In this document: positions 17,455 through 27,068 of the stretch, piece after piece
How the letters are laid out: each line of letters begins with the position of its first letter
How positions within the stretch are numbered: position 1 is the first letter of the stretch
Assembly: GCF_014649855.1 (NCBI RefSeq)
Contig: NZ_BMTV01000001.1
Location: 186,001 to 250,000, forward strand
From: Streptomyces roseolus
Lineage (GTDB): Bacteria; Actinomycetota; Actinomycetes; Streptomycetales; Streptomycetaceae
Direction of reading: 5' to 3'
DNA length: 64,000 nucleotides
The notes under the pieces: generated by a model
What the model was told of the DNA's origin: nothing
Database searches by the model: none
The model's input: only the letters and a program-made list of their open reading frames with translations
Translations under genes and position numbers: made by a program

Positions 17455-18738
17455 CTACAGGAAGGAGTTGATCTCGATGGTCTCGGTGCGGCCGGGGCCG
17501 ACGCCGATGGCGGAGATCGGGGCGCCGGACATCTCCTCCAGCGCCTTCACGTAGTTCTGCGCGTTCTTCGGGAGGTCCGCGAAGGTCTTGGCCTTCGTGA
17601 TGTCCTCCGACCAGCCGGGCAGGGTCTCGTAGATCGGCTTCGCGTGGTGGAAGTCGGTCTGGGAGTACGGGAGCTCCTCGACGCGCTTGCCGTCGATCTC
17701 GTACGCGACGCAGACCGGGATCTCCTCCCAGCCGGTCAGCACGTCCAGCTTGGTGAGGAAGAAGTCGGTCAGGCCGTTGACGCGGGTGGCGTAACGGGCG
17801 ATGACCGCGTCGAACCAGCCGCAGCGGCGGTCGCGGCCGGTGGTGACGCCCCGCTCGCCGCCGATGCGGCGCAGCGCCTCGCCGTCCTCGTCGAAGAGCT
17901 CGGTCGGGAACGGGCCGGCGCCGACGCGGGTCGTGTACGCCTTGAGGATGCCGATGACCCGGCTGATCTTCGTCGGGCCGACGCCCGCGCCGGTGCAGGC
18001 ACCGCCGGCGGTCGGGTTCGAGGAGGTGACGAAGGGGTACGTGCCGTGGTCCACGTCCAGGAGGGTGCCCTGGCCGCCCTCGAAGAGGACGACCTTGCCC
18101 TCGTCGATGGCGTTGTTGAGGATCAGGGTGGTGTCGGCGACGTACGGGCGGATCTGGTCCGCGTACTGGAGCATCTCCTCGACGATCCGGCCGGACTCGA
18201 TCGCGCGGCGGTTGAAGACCTTGGCGAGGAGCTGGTTCTTCTGCTCCAGGGCCGCCTCGACCTTCTGCTCCAGGATCGACTGGTCGTACAGGTCCTGGAC
18301 CCGGATGCCGACGCGGTTGATCTTGTCCGCGTAGGTGGGGCCGATGCCGCGACCGGTGGTGCCGATCTTGCGCTTGCCGAGGAACCGTTCCGTCACCTTG
18401 TCGAGGGTGACGTTGTACGGGGTGATCAGGTGGGCGTTGCCGCTGATCAGGAGCTTCGACGTGTCGACGCCTCGCTCGTTCAGTCCGCTCAGCTCGGAGA
18501 GCAGGACCGCCGGGTCGACGACGACTCCGTTCCCGATCACCGGGGTGCACCCCGGGGAGAGGATTCCGGAAGGGAGGAGGTGGAGCGCGTACTTCTGGTC
18601 GCCCACGACGACCGTGTGGCCGGCATTGTTGCCGCCCTGGTAACGCACCACGTAGTCCACGGATCCACCGAGCAGGTCGGTGGCCTTTCCCTTGCCCTCG
18701 TCACCCCACTGAGCACCGAGCAGCACAAGTGCGGGCAC
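17455..18738 (-). CDS. purA: Adenylosuccinate synthetase
   Basis: The 427-residue enzyme joins IMP and aspartate with GTP to give adenylosuccinate, the first committed step of AMP synthesis in the cytoplasm. The family pattern is complete: [20 protein letters not shown] at the N-terminus (GTP loop and catalytic Asp), [30 protein letters not shown], the switch region [13 protein letters not shown] and C-terminal [12 protein letters not shown]. The GTG start at 18738 gives the [10 protein letters not shown] start normal for actinobacterial PurA. It is divergent from a diacylglycerol-kinase-like gene. Confidence 0.98.
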   Translation of the reverse strand: MPALVLLGAQWGDEGKGKATDLLGGSVDYVVRYQGGNNAGHTVVVGDQKYALHLLPSGILSPGCTPVIGNGVVVDPAVLLSELSGLNERGVDTSKLLISGNAHLITPYNVTLDKVTERFLGKRKIGTTGRGIGPTYADKINRVGIRVQDLYDQSILEQKVEAALEQKNQLLAKVFNRRAIESGRIVEEMLQYADQIRPYVADTTLILNNAIDEGKVVLFEGGQGTLLDVDHGTYPFVTSSNPTAGGACTGAGVGPTKISRVIGILKAYTTRVGAGPFPTELFDEDGEALRRIGGERGVTTGRDRRCGWFDAVIARYATRVNGLTDFFLTKLDVLTGWEEIPVCVAYEIDGKRVEELPYSQTDFHHAKPIYETLPGWSEDITKAKTFADLPKNAQNYVKALEEMSGAPISAIGVGPGRTETIEINSFL

Positions 18739-18819
18739 AGGCGTACACCCCTTCCGGGTGGGGCATGTCCAAGGTCAGGGGGCGTACGCCGCCTCACCGG
18801 TGTGCCCCGGAATAGACGA

Positions 18820-18847
18820 AGCCCCTGGCGCAATAGCGCAAGGGGCT
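18820..18847 (+). promoter_or_regulatory. Hairpin between purA and the divergent gene
   Basis: AGCCCCT (18820-18826) pairs with AGGGGCT (18841-18847) and GCGC with GCGC around an AATA loop, with one mismatch. It lies 34 bp upstream of the start at 18882, in the spacer between divergent genes, so it cannot end either coding region. A leader structure of the + gene is possible. Confidence 0.4.
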
Positions 18848-18881
18848 CTTGCACAAAGATGCTACCCGAGGAAGGACCGAG

Positions 18882-19706
18882 GTGTCGGATCACGACCAGC
18901 TGCTGGTCATCGTCGACCCGGTCGCCCGCCGAAGTGACGGCGAGTCCGTGCGGATCGCGAAGGATGTCCTGTCCGCGGGAGCGGAGGCGAAGATCTGCCT
19001 GCCGGACTCCCCCGAGGAATTCTCCCGGGCCCTGTCCCGGCGCGGCTCCCGCCGCCCCGTGGTGCTCGGCGACGACCGGGCGCTGCTGCGCGCGGTGGCC
19101 CTGCTGCACCGGGACCGGGCGCCGCTCTCGCTCGTCCCGATCGGCCCGCCGGACGCCCTGGAGGTCGCGCACGGCTTCGGCGTGCCGCGCGGCGCCGTGG
19201 CGGCGGCCCGGACGGTCCTGGACGGGGCGGTGCGGAGCCTGGACCTGCTGGTGGACGACAGCGACGGGGTGGTCCTGGGCGAGCTGCGGGTGCCGGCCGT
19301 GCCGGTTCCGGCGGCCGGCACCGCCCCCTCCGTCTGGGGGACGTGCCGCTCCCTGGTGCGCACCCTGGTGCGGCCGGCGCCGCCGTTCCCCGGCGTCCTG
19401 GTGCACCGGCTGCGGGTGGAGGCGGACGGCGTGCTGCTCGCGGACGTGGACGCCCCGGTCACGGCGGTGACGGCCCGCCCGGCGGACACCGGCCACGGCA
19501 CGGCCGAGGTCACCGTCCACCCGTCCGGCCCCGCCGCCGCGCCCCGCCGCGCCGTCGCCGGATCCCTCACGGTCTCGGGCCCGGACTTCCGCTACCGCGC
19601 CGACGGCCGCACCACGGGCCCGGTCCGCCGCCGCACCTGGACGGTCCGCGCCGACGGCTGGGGCCTGACCCTGCCCCGGGAGCCTCAGGACGCGGCCGGC
19701 TCCTGA
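18882..19706 (+). CDS. Diacylglycerol-kinase-like protein, degenerate catalytic loop
   Basis: The 274-residue protein resembles the lipid-kinase (DAGK/YegS) fold: LLVIVDPVARRSDGE at the start and LSLVPIGPPDALEVAHGFGVP, corresponding to the family's P.GTxNDxA loop. The nucleotide-binding GGDGT of active kinases is replaced by LGDDRA, and the GTxN motif by GPPDALE, so catalytic activity is doubtful. The GTG at 18882 has GAGGAAGGA 7 nt upstream. The last 22 bp overlap the convergent GbsR-type gene. It was probably derived from a lipid kinase and kept for another role. Confidence 0.6.
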   Translation: MSDHDQLLVIVDPVARRSDGESVRIAKDVLSAGAEAKICLPDSPEEFSRALSRRGSRRPVVLGDDRALLRAVALLHRDRAPLSLVPIGPPDALEVAHGFGVPRGAVAAARTVLDGAVRSLDLLVDDSDGVVLGELRVPAVPVPAAGTAPSVWGTCRSLVRTLVRPAPPFPGVLVHRLRVEADGVLLADVDAPVTAVTARPADTGHGTAEVTVHPSGPAAAPRRAVAGSLTVSGPDFRYRADGRTTGPVRRRTWTVRADGWGLTLPREPQDAAGS

Positions 19707-20206
19707 CCCCTCCCGGCCGGCTCCCGGGCCGCCCTCCGTTCCCGCCAGCGGTCCATCAGGGTGAGCATCTCCTCCTGCATGAAGGCGAAGAAGTCGGCGG
19801 TCTCGGTGGTGCGGGCGCCGGCGGCCGTGTCGGGGCCGAGGGTGGCGGCGCCGTCGCGGAGGACCTTCTCCCAGCGGAGGAGGACCTGGTCACGGCGGGT
19901 GAAGGTCTCGTACCAGATCTCGTTGTGGAGGACGTACCGCTCGCGGCGGGTGCCCGGTTCGCGTTCGCGGGCGACCATGCCGACCTGGGTGAGGTAGCGG
20001 ATCGCACCGGAGACGGCGGCGGGGCTGATCCTGAGCCGTTCGGAGAGCTCCGCCGAGGTGAGGGAGGCGGTCTCGGAGGCGAGCAGGGCGGCGAAGACCC
20101 GGGAGGCCATCCGCTGCATGCCGGCCTCGGTCAGCTCGCCGGCGAAGCGCTCCACGAATCGGGAGACGGCCTCCTCCTGCGGCGGGGTGCCTTCGGTGCT
20201 GGTCAT
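19685..20206 (-). CDS. GbsR/MarR-type transcriptional regulator
   Basis: The 173-residue protein has a winged-helix DNA-binding region (LTSAELSERLRISPAAVSGAIRYLTQVGMVARERE, then the wing GTRRERYVL) and a C-terminal helix rich in charged residues (MQEEMLTLMDRWRERRA) for dimerisation. It is divergent from an ABC exporter operon and most likely represses it. Its start is leaderless in type: TAGAGT, 6 nt, ATG. The candidate operator at 20246-20261 lies between the two divergent starts. The gene end overlaps the convergent upstream gene by 22 bp. Confidence 0.85.
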   Translation of the reverse strand: MTSTEGTPPQEEAVSRFVERFAGELTEAGMQRMASRVFAALLASETASLTSAELSERLRISPAAVSGAIRYLTQVGMVAREREPGTRRERYVLHNEIWYETFTRRDQVLLRWEKVLRDGAATLGPDTAAGARTTETADFFAFMQEEMLTLMDRWRERRAAREPAGRGQEPAAS

Positions 20207-20245
20207 GGCACGACTCTATACCGCGCCTTTTTACGGTTCCTTAAC

Positions 20246-20261
20246 TTCACAAGTTTGTGAA
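20246..20261. promoter_or_regulatory. Candidate operator of the GbsR-type regulator
   Basis: TTCACAA and TTGTGAA form a 7-bp inverted repeat with a 2-bp spacer. It is centred between the two divergent starts and close to the -35 position of the exporter, whose -10 TACGTT lies at 20269-20274. Confidence 0.55.
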
Positions 20262-20281
20262 ATAAGCGTACGTTCCGAAGC

Positions 20282-21178
20282 ATGACGAACGCCATCAGCG
20301 TCACCGGCCTCCACAAGTCGTTCGGCCGCACCCACGCCCTCGACGGACTCGACCTCACCGTCGCCGCCGGCGAGGTCCACGGCTTCCTCGGCCCCAACGG
20401 CGCCGGGAAGTCCACCGCCCTCCGCGTCCTCCTCGGGCTGCTGCGCGCCGACTCCGGCACCGCCCGGCTGCTCGGCGGCGACCCGTGGGCCGACGCCGTC
20501 GCCCTCCACCGGCGGCTCGCGTACGTCCCCGGCGACGTCACCCTCTGGCGCAACCTCTCCGGCGGCGAGGTCATCGACCTGTACGGGCGGCTGCGCGGCG
20601 GCCTCGACCGGGCCCGCCGCGCCGAGCTGATCGAGCGCTTCGAGCTCGACCCCACCAAGAAGGGCCGCACCTACTCCAAGGGCAACCGGCAGAAGGTCGC
20701 CCTCGTCGCCGCCTTCGCCTCCGACGCCGAGCTCCTCGTGCTCGACGAGCCCACCAGCGGCCTCGACCCGCTGATGGAGGAGGTCTTCCAGGAGTGCGTC
20801 CGCGAGGCCCGCGACCGGGGCCGCACGGTCCTGCTCTCCAGCCACATCCTCAGCGAGGTCGAGACCCTCTGCGACCGGGTCAGCATCGTCCGCAAGGGCC
20901 GCACGGTGGAGTCGGGCTCGCTCGCGCAGCTGCGCCACCTGACCCGCACCAGCGTCACCGCCGAACTCGCCGGACCGCCCCGGGGGCTCGACCGGCTCGC
21001 CGGCGTCCACGACCTGCGCGTCGAGGGCCGCACCGTCCGGCTCCAGGCCGACACCGACCAGCTCGACCCCGTCCTCGCCGCACTGCTCGCCGCCGGCGTC
21101 CGCTCGCTCACCAGCACCCCGCCCACCCTGGAGGAGCTCTTCCTCCGCCACTACGCGGACACCGGGGTGGCGTCATGA
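20282..21178 (+). CDS. ABC exporter, ATP-binding subunit
   Basis: The 298-residue ATPase has Walker [14 protein letters not shown]-loop region, a signature loop degenerated to [11 protein letters not shown], Walker [15 protein letters not shown] and the H-loop [11 protein letters not shown]. The C-terminal ~80 residues are the extension typical of drug-exporting ABC-2 ATPases. It powers the permease whose ATG overlaps its stop by 4 bp. The start at 20282 shows a leaderless pattern: TACGTT, 7 nt, ATG. It is presumably repressed by the divergent GbsR-type protein. Export of a polyketide-like antibiotic or other drug is the likely role. Confidence 0.92.
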   Translation: MTNAISVTGLHKSFGRTHALDGLDLTVAAGEVHGFLGPNGAGKSTALRVLLGLLRADSGTARLLGGDPWADAVALHRRLAYVPGDVTLWRNLSGGEVIDLYGRLRGGLDRARRAELIERFELDPTKKGRTYSKGNRQKVALVAAFASDAELLVLDEPTSGLDPLMEEVFQECVREARDRGRTVLLSSHILSEVETLCDRVSIVRKGRTVESGSLAQLRHLTRTSVTAELAGPPRGLDRLAGVHDLRVEGRTVRLQADTDQLDPVLAALLAAGVRSLTSTPPTLEELFLRHYADTGVAS

Positions 21179-22743
21179 CCGCCCTGGCCGGCACCGGCAC
21201 CCTCACCCGGCTCGCGCTCCGCCGCGACCGGCTGACCCTCCCCCTGTGGGCCGTGGTCACCGGCGGCCTCGTCGCCTCCGGACCCGGCTCCCTCGGCGGG
21301 CTCTACGGCACCCCCGAGGCACGCGCCGAACTCGCGGCCTCCATGACCGCCGACAGCTCCCTGCGCTCCCTCTACGGGCCGGTCTTCTCCGACTCCCTCG
21401 GCGGACTCGTCGCCTGGCGCTTCGGCACCTTCGCCGCCGTCCTCGCCGCCGTCGCCTCGCTGTTCCTCGTCGTCCGGCACACCCGCGAGGAGGAGGAGAC
21501 GGGCCGGCAGGAACTTCTCTCCGCCGGAGCGGTGGGCCGCCGGGCCCCGCTCACCTCCGCGCTGCTCGCGGCGCTGACGCTCAACGCCGCCACCGCCCTC
21601 CTCGTCGTCGCCGGACTCGCCGGCCAGGGCCTCGCCGGGGCGCTCGCCCTCGGCCTCGCCGTCGGCGGCACCGGCATGGTCTTCGCGACCGTCGCCGCGC
21701 TCGCCGCCCAGCTCACCGAGAGCGCGCGGCTCGCCAAGGGCCTCGCCGGCGGCGTCCTCGGCCTGGCCTTCGTGCTGCGGGCGGCGGGCGACTCCGGCGA
21801 CGCCTCCGGCTCCTCCCCGCTGACCTGGCTGTCCCCCGTCGGCTGGGCCGAGAACGTCCGCGCCTACGGCGACGAACGCTGGTGGGCGCTGCTGCCGATC
21901 GCCGCGGCCGTGCTCGTCCAGACGCTCCTCGCGTACGGGCTCGCCGCGCGGCGCGACGTCGGCGCGTCCTTCCTCGCCACCCGGCCCGGCCCCGCCGCCG
22001 GCCGGCTCGCCACGGCCGGCGCGCTCGCCCTCCGCCTCCAGCGCGGCGCGCTGACCGGCTGGGGGCTCGGCTTCCTCCTCGGCGGACTCGTCCTCGGCGG
22101 CATGGCGGACGGCGCGGCGGAGCTCGTCGGCGACAACGAGCGGGCGCGGGAGATCTTCCGGCGGATGGGCGGCCAGGACGGGCTGACCGACGCCTTCCTC
22201 GCCACCCTGGTCTCCCTCTTCGGGATGCTCGCCGGCCTGTACGCGGTCGGGGCGGTGCTGCGGGCGCACGGCGAGGAGACCTCGGGGCGGGCGGAACCAC
22301 TGCTCGCGGCCTCGCTCGGGCGGGTGCGGTGGGCGGCGGGCCACCTCGCCCACGCGTACGCCGGCTCCGCGCTGATCCTCGCCCTCGCCGGCCTCGGCCT
22401 CGCCCTCTCGTACGGCGACGACCTCGGCCCGCTCGTGGGCGCGGCGCTCGTCCGGCTGCCCGCCGTGTGGACCCTCGCGGGGGTGGCGGTGCTGCTGTGG
22501 GGCGCGGCGCCGCGGGCGGCCGCGGCCGGGTGGGGAGCGGCGGGCCTGTGCCTGGCCCTCGGCTGGATCGGCCCCGCCCTGGGCCTCCCCCGGGCCGTGC
22601 TCGACCTCTCCCCCTTCGCCCACCTGCCCACGCTGCCCGGCCCGGACCCGGAGTGGACCGCGCCCCTCCTGCTCACGGCGCTTGCGGCGGCCCTCACCGC
22701 GGCCGGTCTGGCGGGGCTGCGGCGCCGCGACCTCCAGGTCTGA
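21175..22743 (+). CDS. ABC exporter, membrane subunit (tetronasin-resistance type)
   Basis: The 522-residue permease has about 12 hydrophobic helices arranged as two similar halves, the pattern of the ABC-2 exporters linked to tetronasin and other polyketide resistance. Conserved features are [16 protein letters not shown] near the start, a cytoplasmic [20 protein letters not shown] repeated in the second half as [20 protein letters not shown], and several Arg/Glu coupling loops. It overlaps the ATPase gene by 4 bp. The gene ends 6 bp before the convergent P450 stop codon. Confidence 0.9.
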   Translation: MTALAGTGTLTRLALRRDRLTLPLWAVVTGGLVASGPGSLGGLYGTPEARAELAASMTADSSLRSLYGPVFSDSLGGLVAWRFGTFAAVLAAVASLFLVVRHTREEEETGRQELLSAGAVGRRAPLTSALLAALTLNAATALLVVAGLAGQGLAGALALGLAVGGTGMVFATVAALAAQLTESARLAKGLAGGVLGLAFVLRAAGDSGDASGSSPLTWLSPVGWAENVRAYGDERWWALLPIAAAVLVQTLLAYGLAARRDVGASFLATRPGPAAGRLATAGALALRLQRGALTGWGLGFLLGGLVLGGMADGAAELVGDNERAREIFRRMGGQDGLTDAFLATLVSLFGMLAGLYAVGAVLRAHGEETSGRAEPLLAASLGRVRWAAGHLAHAYAGSALILALAGLGLALSYGDDLGPLVGAALVRLPAVWTLAGVAVLLWGAAPRAAAAGWGAAGLCLALGWIGPALGLPRAVLDLSPFAHLPTLPGPDPEWTAPLLLTALAAALTAAGLAGLRRRDLQV

Positions 22744-22749
22744 GGCGGG

Positions 22750-23949
22750 TCATACCTCCACGAGCAGCGACTCGAAGCCGCGGATCACGTAACCGGGTTT
22801 CCGGACGGGATCCGCGGCGAGCCGCAGGCCGGGCGCCCGCTCCCGCAGGGCGCGGAAGACCGCGCCGAGTTCGAGGCGGGCCAGCGGGGCGCCGAGGCAG
22901 TAGTGGATGCCCGCGCCGAAGGTGACGTGCGGGTTGTCGGCGCGGGTGAGGTCCAGCGCGTCCGCCGTGGGGCCGAAGCGGGCCGGGTCGCGGTTGGCGG
23001 AGCCGAGCAGGAGGGCGACCTGCGCGCCGCGGGGGATCACCGTCCCCCCGACCTCGATGTCGTCGAGGACCCACCGCTCGAACATCTGGAGCGGCGTGTC
23101 GTAGCGGAGGAGTTCGTCCACGGCCGTGGACAAATTCCCGGCGGAGAGGGACGGCCAGGCGTCGTGGCGCAGCAGCGTCCCCACCCCGCCGACCGTCGTG
23201 TTCACCGTCGCCTCGTGCCCCGCGTTCAGCAGCAGCACGCAGGTGGAGACCGACTCCTGCTCGGTCAGCTCCTCGACCCCGACCAGCGCGGAGACCAGGT
23301 CGTCGCCGGGGTCGGACCGGCGGCGCGCGATCAGCCGGCGCAGGTAGTCGGAGAAGTCGACGGAGGCGCGGACGGCCGCGCGGGCGGTCTCCTCCGACGG
23401 GTTCAGCTCGAACATCCCGCAGATCGCCGCCGACCAGGGCCGCAGCATGGCCCGCTCCTCGTCGGACTCCGGGATGCCCAGCATCGCGGCGATGACCGCG
23501 ACCGGCAGCGGTTCGGCGACCGCCGCCTGGAGGTCGCCGCCGCCCGCCGCCACCAGCTCCGCCACGAGGCCGTCCGCCAGCTCCCGCACCGTCGGCGCGA
23601 GGCGCTCCACCGTCCGCGGGGTGAAGGCCCGGGAGACCAGCCGCCGGATGCGGGCGTGGTCGGCGCCCTCCAGGTCGAGCAGCCCGTGGTCGTTGAGGGT
23701 GTGGAAGGGCTCGTGCCGCGGGTCGGGCGCCTCGCGGCCGAACTCCTCGTGGGTGAAGCGGTGGGTGTACGTGCGCCCCAGGCGCCGGTCCCGCAGCAGC
23801 GCCGACACGTCCGCGTGGTGCGGGACCAGCCACTGGCGCGTGCGCCCGTACCAGTGGACGCGGCCGGTCTCCCGCAGCCGCGCGTAGGCCGGGTACGGGT
23901 CGGCGACGAACTCGGGCGACCAGGGGTCGAACACTGCGGCGGCGTCCAT
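22750..23949 (-). CDS. Cytochrome P450 (CYP107-like)
   Basis: The 399-residue soluble P450 has the I-helix oxygen groove AGHEAT, the K-helix ELLRYD (ExxR), the segment ending RDPARFGPTADALDLTR and the haem loop FGAGIHYCLGAPLARLEL with the axial cysteine. It should hydroxylate or epoxidise a small lipophilic molecule with electrons from a ferredoxin. No ferredoxin or biosynthetic genes adjoin, so the substrate is open. The start is a leaderless type (TAGCGT, 6 nt, ATG). Ten base pairs separate its upstream side from the response-regulator stop codon, so readthrough from the two-component genes is also possible. Confidence 0.93.
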   Translation of the reverse strand: MDAAAVFDPWSPEFVADPYPAYARLRETGRVHWYGRTRQWLVPHHADVSALLRDRRLGRTYTHRFTHEEFGREAPDPRHEPFHTLNDHGLLDLEGADHARIRRLVSRAFTPRTVERLAPTVRELADGLVAELVAAGGGDLQAAVAEPLPVAVIAAMLGIPESDEERAMLRPWSAAICGMFELNPSEETARAAVRASVDFSDYLRRLIARRRSDPGDDLVSALVGVEELTEQESVSTCVLLLNAGHEATVNTTVGGVGTLLRHDAWPSLSAGNLSTAVDELLRYDTPLQMFERWVLDDIEVGGTVIPRGAQVALLLGSANRDPARFGPTADALDLTRADNPHVTFGAGIHYCLGAPLARLELGAVFRALRERAPGLRLAADPVRKPGYVIRGFESLLVEV

Positions 23950-23958
23950 GCGGGGACG

Positions 23959-24621
23959 CTACCGCCCGACCTGCACCAGGCGCGCCTCGTACGCGAAGAC
24001 CGCCGCCTGTGTCCGGTCGCGCAGGCCCAGCTTGACCAGGATCCGGCTGACGTGGGTCTTGATGGTCGACTCGGCGACGACGAGGTGCCCGGCGATCTCC
24101 TGGTTGGACAGGCCCTGGGCGATGAGGACCAGGACCTCCGTCTCGCGCTCGGTGAGCTCGCCGACCTGCGCGACGGCGGGCGCCCTCGGCGCGGTGTCGG
24201 CGGTCCGCGCGAACTCGGTGATGAGCCGCTTCGTCACGGTCGGCGCGAGCAGCGCCTCGCCCGCCGCGACGATCCGGACGCCGTCGGCGAGCTGCCGGGC
24301 GGAGGCGTCCTTGAGGAGGAAGCCGGACGCCCCGGCGCGCAGCGCCTGGTAGACGTACTCGTCGAGGTCGAAGGTGGTCAGGACGAGGACCTTGGCGTCC
24401 GCGTCGGCGGCGACGATCTCGCGGGTGGCCTCGATGCCGTTGAGTTCGGGCATCCGGATGTCCATGAGGACGACGTCGGGGCGCAGCGCGGCGACCTGCG
24501 CGACCGCCTCCCGGCCGTTGACGGCCTCGCCGACGACCTCGATGTCCGGCATCGCGCCCAGCAGCACCGAGAAGCCCTCGCGGACCATGATCTGGTCGTC
24601 GACGATCAGCACCCTGATCAC
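23959..24621 (-). CDS. NarL/LuxR-family response regulator
   Basis: The 220-residue regulator has a receiver domain with the acidic pair DD near residue 8, the phosphorylation aspartate in VVLMDIRMPELNG (~54), Thr in LTTFD and Lys in LLKDAS. A LuxR helix-turn-helix follows (LTERETEVLVLIAQGLSNQEIAGHL, then TIKTHVSRILVKLGLRDR). The GTG start overlaps the stop of the histidine kinase by 4 bp, so the pair is translationally coupled. The target genes are not identifiable, but the adjoining P450 is a candidate. Confidence 0.95.
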   Translation of the reverse strand: MIRVLIVDDQIMVREGFSVLLGAMPDIEVVGEAVNGREAVAQVAALRPDVVLMDIRMPELNGIEATREIVAADADAKVLVLTTFDLDEYVYQALRAGASGFLLKDASARQLADGVRIVAAGEALLAPTVTKRLITEFARTADTAPRAPAVAQVGELTERETEVLVLIAQGLSNQEIAGHLVVAESTIKTHVSRILVKLGLRDRTQAAVFAYEARLVQVGR

Positions 24622-25937
24622 TGGCCGGCCCCTTCGCGCTGGACGGGGACGAAGACGGCGACCTCGTAGCCGCCGTCGTCCGTCGGTCCGTCGGTCATCT
24701 CCCCGCCGAGCATCGTGACGCGCTCCCGCATGCCGGTGATGCCGTGCCCGGCGCCCGGGGAGGGCTTCACGAGTCCGCGCGCCGGGCCGTTGGCGATCCT
24801 CAGCCCGAGGCCGCCGAGCACATGGCTGACCTCGACCTTCGCGTCGGCCCCCGGCGCGTGCCTCAGCACGTTGGACAGGGCCTCCTGGACGATCCGGTAC
24901 GCGGAGAGCTCCACGCCCTGCGGCAGTTCGCGCACGGCGCCCGTCACCGCCATGGACACGTCGAGGCCGGCCTCCCGGACGTTGGCGACCAGCCCGTGCA
25001 GGTCGGCGAGGGTCGGCTGCGGGGCGTCGGGGGCCTCGTAGTCCTCGGCGCGGACGACCCCGAGGATGCGGCGCAGCTCGGTGAGGGCGGCGACGGCGTT
25101 CTCCCGGATGGTGCGGAAGGCCTGCTCCAGCTCCGGCGGCGGGTTCTCCACCCGGTAGGGCGCGGCCTCGGCCTGGATGGCCACCACCGACATGTGGTGC
25201 GCGACGACGTCGTGCAGCTCGCGCGCGATGGTGGTCCGCTCTTCGAGGAGGGTCCGCTTGGACCGCTCGACGGCGGTCACGGTCTGCTGGGCGGTGACCT
25301 CTCGGGCCGCCTGGCGGCGGGTCTGGACGACGGCGACGACCAGCAGGAGGAGGGCGGAGACGAAGACCATCTCGGCGCCGTTGAAGCCGTACCCCGAGCC
25401 CATGCTCAGGAAGAAGGAGGTGAAGGTGGCGTACGCGGAGGTGATCACCCACATCCACGCGGCGGCCCGGGGTCCGGTCCGCAGGGCGACGATCACCAGG
25501 ACGAAGAGGTGGGCGGCGAAGGAGCTCGGCGCCCAGGGCCAGCCGTCGTACCCGGTCAGGTAGGCGATGAAGGGCGTCGAGCCCGTCGAGAGCCAGAAGG
25601 CGGTCGCCGGACGGCTCAGGGTGAGGAGGACGGCGGCCGTCGGCACCAGGCAGGTGACGAGGGCGACCGGCCCGACGGAGGCGTTGATCTCGTCGAAGGC
25701 GAGGAGGAAGGTCACCAGGGCGAGGAAGCCGATCGCCGCGTGCGGCAGCAGCCCGGCGCGCGGGCGCAGCCGCCGGGGCAGGAAGCGCAGGGCGGGGCTG
25801 TCCGGCGTGAGCCGGGGCAGCGGGCGGTAGCCGAGGGCGTCGCCGGAGAGGTCTTCGCGCAGACCGCCGAGCGCGTCCAGCGTCATGCGGAGCTCGGGGC
25901 TGCGGCTGCCCGTGTCGGGGGTCTGTGTCGGATTCAC
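24618..25937 (-). CDS. Sensor histidine kinase, HisKA_3 type
   Basis: A 439-residue membrane kinase. A cytoplasmic N-terminus of ~65 residues is followed by about six helices with very short loops (~66-210), so it probably senses within the membrane. Next come a dimerisation domain with the phospho-histidine in ARELHDVVAHHMSVV and a GHKL ATPase domain (EALSNVLRHAPGA, GHGITGMRERVTMLGG). It phosphorylates the overlapping response regulator. I prefer GTG 25937 over the in-frame GTG at 25946 because TACCGT lies exactly 7 nt before it, a leaderless arrangement. Confidence 0.92.
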   Translation of the reverse strand: MNPTQTPDTGSRSPELRMTLDALGGLREDLSGDALGYRPLPRLTPDSPALRFLPRRLRPRAGLLPHAAIGFLALVTFLLAFDEINASVGPVALVTCLVPTAAVLLTLSRPATAFWLSTGSTPFIAYLTGYDGWPWAPSSFAAHLFVLVIVALRTGPRAAAWMWVITSAYATFTSFFLSMGSGYGFNGAEMVFVSALLLLVVAVVQTRRQAAREVTAQQTVTAVERSKRTLLEERTTIARELHDVVAHHMSVVAIQAEAAPYRVENPPPELEQAFRTIRENAVAALTELRRILGVVRAEDYEAPDAPQPTLADLHGLVANVREAGLDVSMAVTGAVRELPQGVELSAYRIVQEALSNVLRHAPGADAKVEVSHVLGGLGLRIANGPARGLVKPSPGAGHGITGMRERVTMLGGEMTDGPTDDGGYEVAVFVPVQREGAGQ

Positions 25938-26032
25938 GCCGACCACGGTACGGAACGCCCGGGGAGGCCCGCGTCCCGCTGGATGCGGATCCCGGGCCGT
26001 CCCCCTTGAGTACTACGCGGGCCCCGCCCCGG

Positions 26033-26962
26033 TCAGGACGTCTTGGGCCAGACGTAGAGGGTGCCGCTGGCGGTGTCCTCGCCGCCGATGCCGCCGTCGC
26101 CGATGTGGTCGATCGTCGCCATGGCGACGGAGCCCTCGGTCGTCACGGAGCAGATGGCTGCGCCGACGACGAAGCCGGCCTGCTCGATCGTCCCGGAGTC
26201 GTTCAGGTCCATCGGGGGCAGGCCGGTGTTCGAGACCTTGCGGCAGTTCTCCGCGGTGTGCGGGGTGTCGGCCCGCAGGAGGCCCACCCGGGTGTTGGGG
26301 ACGCCCCGCAGACGGTAGTCGCTGCCGCCCGTGCAGGTGTCCGGCCAGTAGTGGAGCTCGGCCCCGCCGGGCTCCCCGATCCTTCCGTCGTCCTCCTTCT
26401 CGACGCGGCTCAGGCCCGTGTCGAGGTCGATGAGCTGCTGCTCGTGGTTGGTGCAGGGCGCGGGGGTGAGGCCCCACGAGGACTCGCGCGCCGGGCCGTG
26501 GCCCCGCGGAGGGGCCAGGTCCACCCGGGTCGTCGACGTGCCGGACGCGCTGGGGAGGGGGCTGTCGGGCGGGTCGAGGGGCGCCGGCGTCCCGGTCCCG
26601 TCGGCGGAGGCGGAGGCGGAGGCGGTCGTGGTCGGCGCCGCCGGCTCTTCGGAGGAGGCCGCGTCCGCGGAACCCGAGGACGCGGAATCCGAGGAAGAAG
26701 AGCCCGCGGAAGGGGCCGAGGACGCGGCGGCCGCGGCGGGCGCGTCGTCGCGGTCCATGTCCACGATCAGGCTGGCCACGATGCCCAGCAGGGGCAGGGC
26801 GATCCCCGCCACCCACCACGCCCACCGGGGCTGTTCCGCCCGGGGCGGGCCCGGCGGCGGCTGCGGAGGAAGGTGGCCGGGCGAGTACCGCGGGGGCGTG
26901 GAGGAAGGCGGGTGCTGCGGAGGGGGCGGAGGCGCCGCACCCATCTGGTCGTCGGTCCCCAT
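26033..26962 (-). CDS. Membrane-anchored hypothetical protein with Pro-rich N-terminus
   Basis: The protein has 309 residues. A cytoplasmic proline-rich tail (1-45) leads to one transmembrane helix (~48-66), a Ser/Ala/Pro-rich stalk (~70-165) and a ~140-residue outside domain. That domain has four cysteines in the blocks APCTNHEQQ, WPDTCTG, AENCRKV and GAAICSVT, likely forming two disulfides. The pattern resembles actinobacterial surface or septum-associated proteins, but I do not recognise the domain. AGGGGCTC before the ATG is a weak ribosome-binding site. Confidence 0.7.
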   Translation of the reverse strand: MGTDDQMGAAPPPPPQHPPSSTPPRYSPGHLPPQPPPGPPRAEQPRWAWWVAGIALPLLGIVASLIVDMDRDDAPAAAAASSAPSAGSSSSDSASSGSADAASSEEPAAPTTTASASASADGTGTPAPLDPPDSPLPSASGTSTTRVDLAPPRGHGPARESSWGLTPAPCTNHEQQLIDLDTGLSRVEKEDDGRIGEPGGAELHYWPDTCTGGSDYRLRGVPNTRVGLLRADTPHTAENCRKVSNTGLPPMDLNDSGTIEQAGFVVGAAICSVTTEGSVAMATIDHIGDGGIGGEDTASGTLYVWPKTS

Positions 26963-27068
26963 GAGCCCCTGATCCCCCTTCTCGTCACGGCAGTTGAAAC
27001 ACCCGGAGAATATCCGCAGCCGCCGACGGCCGTTGGGGAAAAAGGGCCCGGCGGGACCGCCGCGGCCC

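Noticed and set aside
18820..18847. Terminator call for the purA-side hairpin
   Set aside because: It lies upstream of both divergent genes, so it cannot end either; it is listed as a possible leader structure instead.
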